Positions 22,100 to 31,741 of a stretch of 64,000 bases of DNA are shown one piece after another. The notes under the pieces are model-generated. The model had not been told where the DNA came from, searched no databases, and worked only from the letters and a program-made list of their open reading frames with translations. The DNA is from Candidatus Pelagibacter sp. (GTDB taxonomy: Bacteria; Pseudomonadota; Alphaproteobacteria; Pelagibacterales; Pelagibacteraceae). Position 1 is the first letter of the stretch; every line of letters begins with the position of its first letter. A program made the position numbers and the translations under genes. The stretch covers positions 1 through 64,000 of the forward strand of contig NZIO01000014.1 of the NCBI GenBank assembly GCA_002689925.1, written 5' to 3'.

Positions 22100-22741
22100 A
22101 TGAGCATTATAAGACCAGTAATGGGTCAACTTGTAGTCTTATCTTCCCCCTCTGGGGCAGGAAAAACCACATTGTCTAAAATGTTGGCAAAACAAAATTC
22201 TAACTTTGTAATTTCAATTTCACACACAACCAGAAAGCCAAGACCAGACGAAGTTGATGGCAAAGACTATTACTTTATAGATAAAAAAAATTTTGAAAAC
22301 TTAGTAAAAGAAAAAAGTTTTTTTGAATATGCTTCTATTTTTGATAATTATTATGGAACACAAAAAGAAACTGTAATTAAGAATCTATCTAATGGAAAGG
22401 ATGTTTTATTAGATATTGACTGGCAAGGAACACAACAGCTTAAAAAGAAAATAAAAAATTTAAAATTAGTTACAATTTTTATATTACCTCCTAGCATAGA
22501 TATTCTTAAACAAAGATTAATAAACAGAAATCAAGATGGAAAAAAATTAGCTGATAAGAGAATGAAAAAATTTTCAGAAGAGATTTCACACTGGAAAGAA
22601 TATGATTATGTAGTTGTAAATGATAATATTGATAGTTGTTATAATCTTATTATATCAATAATTAATTCTGAAAAAAATGGAATAAAATTTGTTTATAATG
22701 ATAAAGAAATCAAAAATACAATAAACAAATTAATTAGCTAA
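22100..22741 (+). CDS. gmk: Guanylate kinase
   Basis: Phosphorylates GMP to GDP. P-loop SSPSGAGKTT, the GMP-binding HTTRKPRPDEVDGKDYYF and YGTQKETV, and LLDIDWQGTQQLK are all visible. At 213 residues it is full length. ATG 22100 is used; an in-frame ATG at 22121 (MGQLVVLSS) would also give a complete enzyme. The 3' end overlaps the convergent rsmA by 12 bp. Confidence 0.96.
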   Translation: MSIIRPVMGQLVVLSSPSGAGKTTLSKMLAKQNSNFVISISHTTRKPRPDEVDGKDYYFIDKKNFENLVKEKSFFEYASIFDNYYGTQKETVIKNLSNGKDVLLDIDWQGTQQLKKKIKNLKLVTIFILPPSIDILKQRLINRNQDGKKLADKRMKKFSEEISHWKEYDYVVVNDNIDSCYNLIISIINSEKNGIKFVYNDKEIKNTINKLIS

Positions 22742-23524
22742 TTTTTCGTATTTTTGTGCTAGTTTATAATAAATTTCCATTTTAAGATTAGCAGGCCTAA
22801 GGTTTAAGTTCAAATTTAAATCACTTATTATTTTTTTGTCATTTTGAAAAGTTCTATTAAAAGCTTTATTAATCATTTTTCTTTTGTTAGAAAAAAAAAT
22901 TCTAGTTATTTGTTCTAATTTTTTTGGATCATTTAATTGAAAATAATCTTTTTTGATTGGAACAAAAGTTAACAAAGTAGAGTCAACTTTTGGTTTTGGA
23001 AAGAAACAATCTTTAGAAATGTCAAAATGTTTTTTAATATCTAGTCTCCAATTACTTAATATAGATAACCTTCCATAATCCCTAGAACCGAACTTTGCAA
23101 TAATTCTATCAGCAACTTCTTTTTGAAACATTAATATAAGTTTATTGTACCATGGAGGCCATTTTTTAATTAAAATCCATTTAGCTAATAATTGACTTGA
23201 AATATTGTAAGGTAAATTACCAAATAAAATTATTTGGTCATTTTCAAATTTTTTTTCATCAAATTTAAGAGCATCTTCGTTAAATAAAAAAATATTTTTA
23301 TCATTTCTAAATTTATCTTTAAGCTCTTGGTAAAGATTTTTATCCTTTTCAATTAAATAAATTTTTTTAGGATTCTTATTAATTATTTCATTTGTTAAAT
23401 TACCTGTACCAGGGCCAATTTCCAATAAAACAGTGTTTGACTTTATGTTGCCAATCTCAACAATTTTTTTGATAATATTTTTGTCTTTTAAAAAATTTTG
23501 TCCTAAGCTTTTTTTTGGATACAT
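22730..23524 (-). CDS. rsmA: 16S rRNA dimethyladenosine transferase
   Basis: RsmA/KsgA dimethylates two adjacent adenines near the 3' end of 16S rRNA during 30S maturation. The start PKKSLGQNFLKD, the SAM motif LLEIGPGTGNLT, and the catalytic FGNLPYNISSQLLAKWI (the NLPY motif) identify it. At 264 residues it is normal. Last gene of the lptF-lptG-lptD-surA-pdxA-rsmA series, one base after pdxA, in the same surA-pdxA-rsmA order as in many proteobacteria. Confidence 0.96.
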   Translation of the reverse strand: MYPKKSLGQNFLKDKNIIKKIVEIGNIKSNTVLLEIGPGTGNLTNEIINKNPKKIYLIEKDKNLYQELKDKFRNDKNIFLFNEDALKFDEKKFENDQIILFGNLPYNISSQLLAKWILIKKWPPWYNKLILMFQKEVADRIIAKFGSRDYGRLSILSNWRLDIKKHFDISKDCFFPKPKVDSTLLTFVPIKKDYFQLNDPKKLEQITRIFFSNKRKMINKAFNRTFQNDKKIISDLNLNLNLRPANLKMEIYYKLAQKYEKLAN

Positions 23525-23525
23525 T

Positions 23526-24497
23526 TTATTTAATTAAATTAAAAAATTTAATTGATTCAATTAAACTTTGATGATTAGCTATTTTTTTTCCCATTATATC
23601 TTCACCAACTCCATGATCTGGAGATATTCTTATAAAAGGTAATCCAAGTGTTATATTAATTGCATTAAATTTAAATATAGATTTCATTCCAGTTAAAACT
23701 TGATCATGATACATACCAATTAAAATATCAATTTTTTTATTTTTATAATATACAAAACTTGTATCTGGAGAAATCGGTCCTATCACATTAATTTTTTTAT
23801 TCTTCAAAAACTTTATAGCTGGAATTATTATTTTTTCTTCTTCAGAGTAATTATTATCTGAATAGTTGTGAGGGTTTAATCCTAAAATACCAATTTTAAT
23901 TTTTTTATTTAATTTTTTTTTATAAAAATTATTAACTATTTCCACTTTTTTTATAATTAATTTCTTTTTAATTAAATTAGCTACTTTTCTTAAAGGAATG
24001 TGGGTTGTTATTGGCACAACAGATAAATTAGAATTATAAATTAACATAACTTCATTATTTTTTTTGTTAATTTTTTTAGAAATATATTCTGTAACACCTT
24101 GATAATTTTTTTTAAATAAATTTTCTTTTGAAATAGGACAATTAATAAAACCTTCAATTTTTTTTTCTTTAAGAAAATCTAAACATACATTAAAACAAGA
24201 AAAAATAAATTTATTAGATTTTTTAGAAATTTTTTGAAAAGGTTTAGTTTGATTATATTTCACATCATAAACAGGTAAATAATTACCAAATAATTCCTTA
24301 CGAGTAAAATTTTTTGATATTTCTTTAATCTTTAATTTAAATCTTAATTTTTGTTTTTGTTTTTCAAGTAGGTTTTTATTTCCTATAATAAAAAAAGGTT
24401 TATGTTTATATTTTCTTTTATCTTTCCATGCTTTAAAAATTATTTCTGAAGATATACTGTTTGGTTCTCCCAATATGATAGCTATACACCTTTTCAT
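23526..24497 (-). CDS. pdxA: 4-hydroxythreonine-4-phosphate dehydrogenase-like protein
   Basis: PdxA oxidises 4-phosphohydroxy-threonine in pyridoxal phosphate synthesis. The fold-level match is clear over 323 residues, and the three metal-binding His contexts remain: TTHIPLRK, GLNPHNY and MYHDQVL. Other conserved positions differ: the usual GHTE motif reads GVTE (His lost), and the usual SVDHGTA segment reads SPDHGVGED. The protein is also unusually lysine-rich. It may be divergent, altered in substrate or decaying. It shares one base with the surA stop and is cotranscribed with rsmA. Confidence 0.82.
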   Translation of the reverse strand: MKRCIAIILGEPNSISSEIIFKAWKDKRKYKHKPFFIIGNKNLLEKQKQKLRFKLKIKEISKNFTRKELFGNYLPVYDVKYNQTKPFQKISKKSNKFIFSCFNVCLDFLKEKKIEGFINCPISKENLFKKNYQGVTEYISKKINKKNNEVMLIYNSNLSVVPITTHIPLRKVANLIKKKLIIKKVEIVNNFYKKKLNKKIKIGILGLNPHNYSDNNYSEEEKIIIPAIKFLKNKKINVIGPISPDTSFVYYKNKKIDILIGMYHDQVLTGMKSIFKFNAINITLGLPFIRISPDHGVGEDIMGKKIANHQSLIESIKFFNLIK

Positions 24498-25438
24498 TAA
24501 TTATACTTTACCAAAGTTGAATTTTTTATATTCTGAAAATGCAAAGAAGAATACGTGTTAAACTGTTTATTTTTTTGAACATTAACTAAATTTTGTTTTT
24601 CTTTTTCTAAATCTATTTTAATCTTAATCTCTCTTTTATCATTAATTTTAAATATTATAACACCCTCAGGTAAAGAAACTGCTTTAGTAACAGAGCCGAC
24701 TTTAGTTTTTGAAATTTCTTTTTTGACTTCTCCATATAGTTGTTTTTCATTAATCCAACCTAAGTTACCACCATTTTGAGCTGTACCAGATGTACTCATT
24801 GCTATTGCAGTTTGATTAAAGCCATTAACTTTAATGCTGTCTTTAATCTTTTTAATTTCTGAATTAAAGTCTTCTCCACTAATTTTCTCAAGCACTATTT
24901 CAGATAACAAATATTCATTAAAAAATTTTCTTTTTTTTATTTTATTTAGTTTCTCTATTATTTCATTGTCATTAATCTTAATTCTATTTTTATAATATTG
25001 ATAAATAAAAGAATTCCACTTTAATTCTGAAGCAATTCTTTTTTCTAAATAAGCAAAAGGGACGTTGTTATTTTGAAAAACTTTTTTTAATTGATTTTTA
25101 TCTATTTCAAGGTTTTTACAAATTATTTGAATTTCTTCTTCAACTACAGCTTGACTAAAACGGTTTGCATTAAATTTATCTATTTCAATTTGTTTGATCA
25201 TTCTATCTACCAAAGATCTCAAACCTATTCTTTGTAGTATTTTAGGTTCTTGATTAGAGAGAGCTCCTTTGTTTATTATATTAAGTAATTTTATTTCATT
25301 TATAAGGTCCACGGATGTGACTGGTTTATCTCCTACAGTTGCTATGATTTTACCCACCACAAGCGCATTACATTTAAAAGATATTATAAAAAAGAATAAC
25401 GCACTAAACAAAAACAAATTCTTTTTATTCTTTATCAT
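24497..25438 (-). CDS. surA: Periplasmic chaperone / peptidyl-prolyl isomerase SurA-like
   Basis: Periplasmic chaperone for outer-membrane proteins. A signal peptide (about residues 1-25, ending near CNA) is followed by the SurA N-terminal helical domain (VVGKIIATVGDKPVTSVDLINEI). One parvulin-like rotamase domain follows, with the AMSTSGTAQNGGNLGWINEKQL region. At 313 residues it has one isomerase domain where E. coli SurA has two, common in alphaproteobacteria. It overlaps the lptD stop by 4 bp, coupling it to its main client pathway. Confidence 0.87.
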   Translation of the reverse strand: MIKNKKNLFLFSALFFFIISFKCNALVVGKIIATVGDKPVTSVDLINEIKLLNIINKGALSNQEPKILQRIGLRSLVDRMIKQIEIDKFNANRFSQAVVEEEIQIICKNLEIDKNQLKKVFQNNNVPFAYLEKRIASELKWNSFIYQYYKNRIKINDNEIIEKLNKIKKRKFFNEYLLSEIVLEKISGEDFNSEIKKIKDSIKVNGFNQTAIAMSTSGTAQNGGNLGWINEKQLYGEVKKEISKTKVGSVTKAVSLPEGVIIFKINDKREIKIKIDLEKEKQNLVNVQKNKQFNTYSSLHFQNIKNSTLVKYN

Positions 25439-27930
25439 TTTAATTTTTCTAATTGTTTACCCGTATTACTTAAATTTCCGGTTGTATACTGATAATATGG
25501 AAGGATTGAAAAAGTCATTTTTAAACTATCTGATGGTTCAACATCTTGATCTGAATAAAAAGTTCTATTGAATTCAAGTCTTGCTCTAAAACAATCATTT
25601 AAGTATTGCCAGTACATATTATGATATTCTGTACTGCTTGTTTGAAAATTTTTTCTTGTACTAAAGCTTAAAGAATTAGTGTCGGTAATATTTACCGTTA
25701 ACCCTCCTTTCATGTAATTTGTGTCACCTCTGTCATCTTCTTCTTCAAGGTAATCTACATTTAAAGTAGCAAACCCATAATTTAAACTTGTTGAGAGCTC
25801 ATTGTAAGTAAGGGTGGACATGTTATTGTCAATTGAAAATTTATAATTTACATTACTTTCTTCATTAAAATTATATTTTAAATTTCCAACAGTGTCAGAC
25901 ATAGATCTGTTTAAACTAGACATTGATGACATGTCTGGATTTTTTTCTAAATTATATATTTGACCTAAAGAAGCTTCAAATTTTTTACTTATTAAAAATT
26001 TCTCTTGTGATTTTTCAGCAGTATTAAAATCTACTCCAAAAATTATACTAGATCCAGACTCTATTACATCTGATTGTCCAAGTTTATTAGTTGCAAAAAG
26101 ATTAGTAGCCGAAAGTGTTGTTGTGTTATCTCCAAGATCTCTCATGTGCCCAGGTGCGTATCTAAACTTAATTTTTGGTGTCAAAGTATTTATTGAAAGT
26201 TTATCTTCTTTTTGTAAAGGCAAAGATCTTGTTAAACTAAAAACACCTGAAATTTCGTGATTTGGATGGTCACTCTTATATCCTGATCCATCAGCATCAT
26301 AATTGACATTCTTAATTATTGTTTCCATTTCTGTTAAATAACCTTTTTTGCTTATTTTTTGATTAGCATTCCAAGTAATATCATTAATTAACATCGATGT
26401 TTCTTGATCAACACTGTAATTTCTATGATAACTTTGTGTATCCCACCAAAAACTACCTACTTTATCGGAGCTATAAAGTTTATTTCCTATATTGAATGTT
26501 GGCAGTATATATTCATACCTTGTATTTGAAGAAACAGTAATATCTTCATAAACATTTCCTTGCAAAGTCAAATAAAATGAATCTTTTTTAAGATTTAACT
26601 TAATTTCATTCTCTAAAGTTGTATCACCCATTTCAACTAAACCTGTTGCCCCCGCATCTTTTGCAGTATTGATGTCATAGATTGTAAAATAAGTAGAGTT
26701 ATTTGCTCGCTGAATTTTTAAATTTAAATCACTAGTATCAAATTTACTCATATCTAAATCAAGATCAGACTTAAGATACATGTGATTTCTTGATCCCTTT
26801 GTTCTTTTAGATGTATTTGATTTGTAACCTTGGGCATAACCAAAATCTAAAACTGTACTAGAATTTTTTGTTACATGTCTATACTCAGCCAAAAAAAGAG
26901 GATTTTCCTCTAAAAAAAATTTAGGTGTAAATGTTAAATCTTTATTTTTTCCTAAATCAAAAAAGTAAGGTAAAGCAACTCCACTCCCCATAATGTCAGA
27001 CTCAGTAAATGATGGTCTTAAAAAACCTGATTGTCTATCTACACTGGGATCTGGATGAAAAAATTTAGGAAAGTAAAATACTGGTATATCATAAATTTTT
27101 ACCCATGAATTATCATAATAAATTGTTTTTTTCTTTTTATCGTGAGTAATTTTTTTGGCTTGCAATGTCCATGGAGGACATTTACCATTTGCTCTTTTTC
27201 TACATAAAGTATAAGCACCACCTTTATAAAAAGATTTGTTTGTTGTAATCACTGCCGAATTGGCAACAAACCTAGGGTGGTTTTCTTTATTTGCTTCTAT
27301 TATATTATTTCTGTTTAAATTAACTCTAACCCTGGAACCAGTTAATTTCTTTTTACCAGTATCTAAATAAACTTCATCAAAATAATGCTTGTTCTTTAAA
27401 TTATCTATAAACTCAATAAGTCCTTTAGAGGCAAATATTTTTTTAATTGTAGAGTATTGAAACATTTCTACAGAAAGTGATTGATCTTCTAAATCAATAA
27501 GATTTGAATATTCATTTGATGAAATTTGATCATTAAGAGTGTCATATATCAGACTATCAGATGTTACTTCATAGCCATCATCTAAAAATACTTTAGAATT
27601 ATCAAATGTATATATTTTTCCAGTTTTTTGATCATACATAACTTTATCAGAGGTTATTTTATTATTTTTTGTATCAGTTATTACAACAGAACCGTAAGCT
27701 TCCAACACCTCTTCTTTTTTAAAGTATTTACTCTCATCTGCAGTAATTATATTACCAATATCATCTGTTACCACTACTGAACCTTCCGCTTGAACAGTTT
27801 CATTTTCTTTGTCAACATTTATAACTGAAGCGGTCATCTCAAATTCATCAGAATGAGTAATAAAGATATTTGTGCTAAATAAAAATATTAATACTAAGTA
27901 ATGTAATATCTTTTTATTTTTGATTGACAT
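25435..27930 (-). CDS. lptD: LPS assembly outer membrane protein LptD
   Basis: Outer-membrane beta-barrel that inserts LPS into the outer leaflet. After a signal peptide (to about residue 27) comes an OstA/LptA-like periplasmic domain with repeated short strands (ASVINVDKENETVQAEGSVV, DEVYLDTGKKK), then a long barrel ending in alternating aromatic strands (ILPYYQYTTG). Cysteines occur in the TLCRKRANGKCPPW segment and near WQYLNDCFRARL; these could form the disulfides needed for LptD maturation. At 831 residues it is full length. It overlaps lptG by 17 bp and surA by 4 bp. Confidence 0.93.
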   Translation of the reverse strand: MSIKNKKILHYLVLIFLFSTNIFITHSDEFEMTASVINVDKENETVQAEGSVVVTDDIGNIITADESKYFKKEEVLEAYGSVVITDTKNNKITSDKVMYDQKTGKIYTFDNSKVFLDDGYEVTSDSLIYDTLNDQISSNEYSNLIDLEDQSLSVEMFQYSTIKKIFASKGLIEFIDNLKNKHYFDEVYLDTGKKKLTGSRVRVNLNRNNIIEANKENHPRFVANSAVITTNKSFYKGGAYTLCRKRANGKCPPWTLQAKKITHDKKKKTIYYDNSWVKIYDIPVFYFPKFFHPDPSVDRQSGFLRPSFTESDIMGSGVALPYFFDLGKNKDLTFTPKFFLEENPLFLAEYRHVTKNSSTVLDFGYAQGYKSNTSKRTKGSRNHMYLKSDLDLDMSKFDTSDLNLKIQRANNSTYFTIYDINTAKDAGATGLVEMGDTTLENEIKLNLKKDSFYLTLQGNVYEDITVSSNTRYEYILPTFNIGNKLYSSDKVGSFWWDTQSYHRNYSVDQETSMLINDITWNANQKISKKGYLTEMETIIKNVNYDADGSGYKSDHPNHEISGVFSLTRSLPLQKEDKLSINTLTPKIKFRYAPGHMRDLGDNTTTLSATNLFATNKLGQSDVIESGSSIIFGVDFNTAEKSQEKFLISKKFEASLGQIYNLEKNPDMSSMSSLNRSMSDTVGNLKYNFNEESNVNYKFSIDNNMSTLTYNELSTSLNYGFATLNVDYLEEEDDRGDTNYMKGGLTVNITDTNSLSFSTRKNFQTSSTEYHNMYWQYLNDCFRARLEFNRTFYSDQDVEPSDSLKMTFSILPYYQYTTGNLSNTGKQLEKLK

Positions 27931-29005
27931 GAATTAATCCTATAGAACTAAAGACAAATATAATCAAGACGGGCATCCATACAGCTACTTGAATAGGCAA
28001 TTTATCTGTTTCTCCTAAAGCTTTTGAAAAATCATTGAAATAATAAATTATCACCGAAGAAACTATTGCAAAAAATATATAACCTACATATTTCCCTCTA
28101 AATCTTAAACCCATAATACTTACACCTGCTAAAAAAACCATGCTTAAAAGAAAGAATGGAAACGCAATTGCTCTATGAAATTTGCTCTCAATTTCTTTCG
28201 TTGAATAACCTCTTTTTTGATAAACTGAACTTAATTTTTTTAAATTCCAAAATGAGACAGTTTCCAGATTTGAATAGAGATTTTTAATACTTTTTATGTC
28301 ATAGGCACTTAAATACTGCATTTCATTGATTTTTTTAACATCTATATTTTCATCTTTTTGATAAATTTTTACATTTTTAAGAGTCCACATTTTATTTTTT
28401 ATATCAGCTTCTTCAGCCTCAATTCTTAAAAGAGGATTATTTTCTAGATCAAATTGATATATTGAAACCTCTGTTAGTTTTGAATCGGTTAGGGTTGCAG
28501 ACCTAATGTAACTATAATTATTTTGATTTTTTTCTTTAATCCAAATACCATTAACTGTAATTGCAGCTAAAAAATCATTATTTTTAACATAACCACCTTT
28601 TAAACTAAAATATTTTTGTGCCAACGTTGATGTTATTGGAGTTAAACCTAACACAAAAAACACACCCACTCCAAAAGCAATTAAACAGGGAGATAAAATA
28701 ATTTTAGCATTTGAAATACCACCAATTTTAATCGCTGTCATTTCATCATCACGAATAAATTTTAAAAATAACCAAATTGAAGATATTAAAATTATAAATG
28801 GAAACAATTTATAAATTAAATGTGGAACTTTAAATAAGGACATTAATAAAGGAAGTAAAACTCCAACATCGAAGTCTTTAAAAAAATTAATTTCTTCAAA
28901 TAGATTTAAAATAATTCCTAAACCAAAAAATGATAATGTGACGACAATTATTTTATGTAAAAACTCTTTAAAAAAATATCTATTTAATATTGAAAATAAG
29001 GGCAT
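27914..29005 (-). CDS. lptG: LPS export permease LptG
   Basis: One of the two transmembrane subunits of the LptB2FG transporter that extracts LPS from the inner membrane. YjgP/YjgQ family layout: N-terminal helices (LNRYFFKEFLHKIIVV and FPFIILISSIWLFLKF), a periplasmic beta-jellyroll (about 130-245, GIWIKEKNQNNYSYIRSATL), and C-terminal helices (about 275-360). At 363 residues it is complete. It lies directly between lptF and lptD. The ATPase gene lptB is not in this window. Confidence 0.9.
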   Translation of the reverse strand: MPLFSILNRYFFKEFLHKIIVVTLSFFGLGIILNLFEEINFFKDFDVGVLLPLLMSLFKVPHLIYKLFPFIILISSIWLFLKFIRDDEMTAIKIGGISNAKIILSPCLIAFGVGVFFVLGLTPITSTLAQKYFSLKGGYVKNNDFLAAITVNGIWIKEKNQNNYSYIRSATLTDSKLTEVSIYQFDLENNPLLRIEAEEADIKNKMWTLKNVKIYQKDENIDVKKINEMQYLSAYDIKSIKNLYSNLETVSFWNLKKLSSVYQKRGYSTKEIESKFHRAIAFPFFLLSMVFLAGVSIMGLRFRGKYVGYIFFAIVSSVIIYYFNDFSKALGETDKLPIQVAVWMPVLIIFVFSSIGLIHVNQK

Positions 29006-29013
29006 ATAATTTT

Positions 29014-30180
29014 TTATTTTGTCAAGTTTTCATATTTAAAAACCCTAAACAAGTTCAAGTAATTTAATACAATTAATAAAATGGGTAATAAATAATATGA
29101 TATAGCTATATAATTAACTTTACCAGAATATCTCACTGCAATTTCAGCAAAAATCAATACTGAAAAACCTATAAGAAAATACATAAATTTAATTAATTTT
29201 TGATTCTTACTCTCACGTCTTGAGGATAATAAGTAGCAACCTATTAATGCTAGCAAAGGAATATAAAGAGGCATACCAAATCTTCTATTTAGTTCATTGG
29301 AAACTTCAATTGTTGGATAGGGACATTTTTCTATATTTTTTACATTTAATAATTTTTTAAATAAATTTTCAATATTTGAAAAATAAGAAAGTTCAAAATT
29401 TTTATATGAAAAGAAACAATCAAAAAGAATAGTAGTTGGATTTTCTTGAATTTTTGGCCACGAGCTACTTTTATTTTTATATTTTGATAAATTTAATTCA
29501 AATTTATCAAAATAAATAAAACTAATTTTACCTTCTTTTTCTTTTTGAATGACTCCATCAAACAGCACTAAAATACTCGATTTGTTAATTTTTTTTAAAA
29601 AACCTTTTTTTGCAAATGTTGTTGATGACTCTTTGTTTAGTCCTTCTTCTCTTAAAAATATATTCTCAATCGCACCATTTTTTTTCTTTTCATTTACAAA
29701 TATAGTTAAAGATTTTACTGTATCATTAAATTTTTTTTCTTGAAGCAAAGCAGGTATAATATTCATATTAGAGCCTGTTAATAAAGATCTAGAAACATTC
29801 AAAGATTTTGGTGAAAAAGTACTTGAAGTTATTAATTGAATGATGGTTACAAAAATAGAGATTAAGAAAATTATATTTACAATTTTCATTTTATTTAAGC
29901 CAGATGTCCACAAAACTAACAATTCATTATTTTCTTCAAGCTTAAGAATTGTTAACATTATAGATCCCAAGAAGGAAAACGGCATTAATTTTGAAATAAT
30001 TTTTGGAATCCCTAGAATGGAGTATGAAAAATATGTATAAAATGCATGGCCATCTTCAGTAACAAAATCTAAATAATTTACTGCTTGTACGGTCCAAACT
30101 ATCGCAGTGAGAGTAAAGAGGATAATAGCAAAAAAGGCAAAAAACTCTTTAAAAAAATAATAGTAAATTTTGTTTTTCAT
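29014..30180 (-). CDS. lptF: LPS export permease LptF
   Basis: Partner of LptG in the LPS ABC exporter, same YjgP/YjgQ family. The N-terminus IYYYFFKEFFAFFAIILF and helices through about residue 120 are followed by a periplasmic domain (FAKKGFLKKINKSSILVLFDGVIQ) and C-terminal helices with NRRFGMPLYIPLLALIGCYL. At 388 residues it is complete. First gene of the minus-strand envelope operon and divergent from pepA across 77 bp. Confidence 0.9.
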   Translation of the reverse strand: MKNKIYYYFFKEFFAFFAIILFTLTAIVWTVQAVNYLDFVTEDGHAFYTYFSYSILGIPKIISKLMPFSFLGSIMLTILKLEENNELLVLWTSGLNKMKIVNIIFLISIFVTIIQLITSSTFSPKSLNVSRSLLTGSNMNIIPALLQEKKFNDTVKSLTIFVNEKKKNGAIENIFLREEGLNKESSTTFAKKGFLKKINKSSILVLFDGVIQKEKEGKISFIYFDKFELNLSKYKNKSSSWPKIQENPTTILFDCFFSYKNFELSYFSNIENLFKKLLNVKNIEKCPYPTIEVSNELNRRFGMPLYIPLLALIGCYLLSSRRESKNQKLIKFMYFLIGFSVLIFAEIAVRYSGKVNYIAISYYLLPILLIVLNYLNLFRVFKYENLTK

Positions 30181-30257
30181 TTAAGGGTAAATATTATATA
30201 TAACTAATAAAACAACTTCGATTAGAATTCAATCTATAGGTTAAGGGTAGGAAAAAA

Positions 30258-31736
30258 ATGTTAATTTTCGACAATAATTTGGGAAAGAATAGTGATGCTT
30301 TAGCTATTTTTGTATCTGAAAAATATGATTATAAGGATCCAAGAGGTCTTTTATCAAAGGAAGTAGTTAGTAAAATAAATTCATTTTTAAAAATATTAAA
30401 AGGAAAAAATGAAAAAGATGAAATAAATTCACTTGATATTTCAGATAAAAAAAAATGTTTTATAATAAAAATTAAAAAAAAATATGAAAAATATTATCCT
30501 GAAGAAATTGGGGGAACTTTCTTTTCATATATTAAAAATTTTAAACATATTAATTCAATAGATTTATATGCTGACAGTTTAAGTGAAAATAAGGAAAGAA
30601 CTATAAAATTTATTTCTGAATTTACTTTTGGATTTCAACTTAAAAGCTATACATTTAATAAATATAAAACTTTAAACAAAGATAAGATTAACAAAAAAAT
30701 CAACTTTAAAGTTATTACATCTTATAAAGAAAAAGTTAAAAAAGAATATAAATATTATGATGCTATAAAAGAAGGTGTTTTTTTAAGCAGAGATTTAGTT
30801 TCAGAACCTCCAAATGTATTAAACCCAAAAAAATACACCGAAGAAATAAAAAAACTTTCTAAATTAGGATTAAAAATAGAAATTCTAAATGAAGCAAAGT
30901 TAAAAAAAATGGGCATGAATTCACTTTTGGGTGTTGGTCAAGGAAGTGAAAATGAAACTTTTTTAGTAGTTATAAAATGGAATGGAGCAAAAAATAATTT
31001 TGGAAAACCCTTAGCGTTTGTTGGAAAAGGCGTTTGTTTTGATACTGGTGGTATTTCTTTAAAACCAGCTAGATTTATGGAAGAGATGAAATATGACATG
31101 GGTGGTTCAGCAGTAGTTGTTGGATTAATGAAAAGTCTTGCAATACGTAAAGCAAAAATTAATGCTGTAGGTGTAGTTGGTTTAGTTGAAAATATGCCAG
31201 ATGGTAATGCACAAAGACCAGGTGATATAGTTAAATCTTACTCAGGTAAAACAATTGAAGTTCTTAACACAGATGCAGAAGGAAGACTTGTGCTAGCAGA
31301 TGCATTAACTTATACAGAAGAAAGATTTAAACCTAAATTCATAATAGATTTGGCAACATTGACCGGTGCTATTATAATGGCTTTGGGAGAAGAGTATGCG
31401 GGTCTATTTTCTAATGATGACGAATTATCAAAAAATATTTTTAAATCAAGTGAAAATGTTAATGAAAAAGTTTGGAGACTACCTCTACATAAAAATTATG
31501 ACAAATTAATGGACTCGCCAATTGCTGATGTGCAAAATATAAATTACGCAGGTGGAGCTGGATCAATAACAGCTGCACAATTTTTACAAAGATTTATTTT
31601 AAACAAAACTCCTTGGGCACATTTAGACATTGCAGGAATGGCATTTTCAAAAAAAGCTGCAAATTTAAATCCTGGTGGAGCCACAGGTTTTGGAGTTAGG
31701 TTATTAAATAATTTAATAAAAGAATTTTATGAGTAA
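30258..31736 (+). CDS. pepA: Leucyl aminopeptidase (M17)
   Basis: Cytosolic di-metal aminopeptidase that trims N-terminal residues from peptides. The C-terminal catalytic domain has the conserved VGKGVCFDTGGISLKP, the metal ligands in KYDMGGSAVV, and the family signature NTDAEGRLVLADAL. At 492 residues it is full length. AGGAAAAAA before the ATG is a plausible ribosome binding site. ndk follows after 5 bp; holC, often found beside pepA, is not present. Confidence 0.96.
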   Translation: MLIFDNNLGKNSDALAIFVSEKYDYKDPRGLLSKEVVSKINSFLKILKGKNEKDEINSLDISDKKKCFIIKIKKKYEKYYPEEIGGTFFSYIKNFKHINSIDLYADSLSENKERTIKFISEFTFGFQLKSYTFNKYKTLNKDKINKKINFKVITSYKEKVKKEYKYYDAIKEGVFLSRDLVSEPPNVLNPKKYTEEIKKLSKLGLKIEILNEAKLKKMGMNSLLGVGQGSENETFLVVIKWNGAKNNFGKPLAFVGKGVCFDTGGISLKPARFMEEMKYDMGGSAVVVGLMKSLAIRKAKINAVGVVGLVENMPDGNAQRPGDIVKSYSGKTIEVLNTDAEGRLVLADALTYTEERFKPKFIIDLATLTGAIIMALGEEYAGLFSNDDELSKNIFKSSENVNEKVWRLPLHKNYDKLMDSPIADVQNINYAGGAGSITAAQFLQRFILNKTPWAHLDIAGMAFSKKAANLNPGGATGFGVRLLNNLIKEFYE

Positions 31737-31741
31737 CTAAT

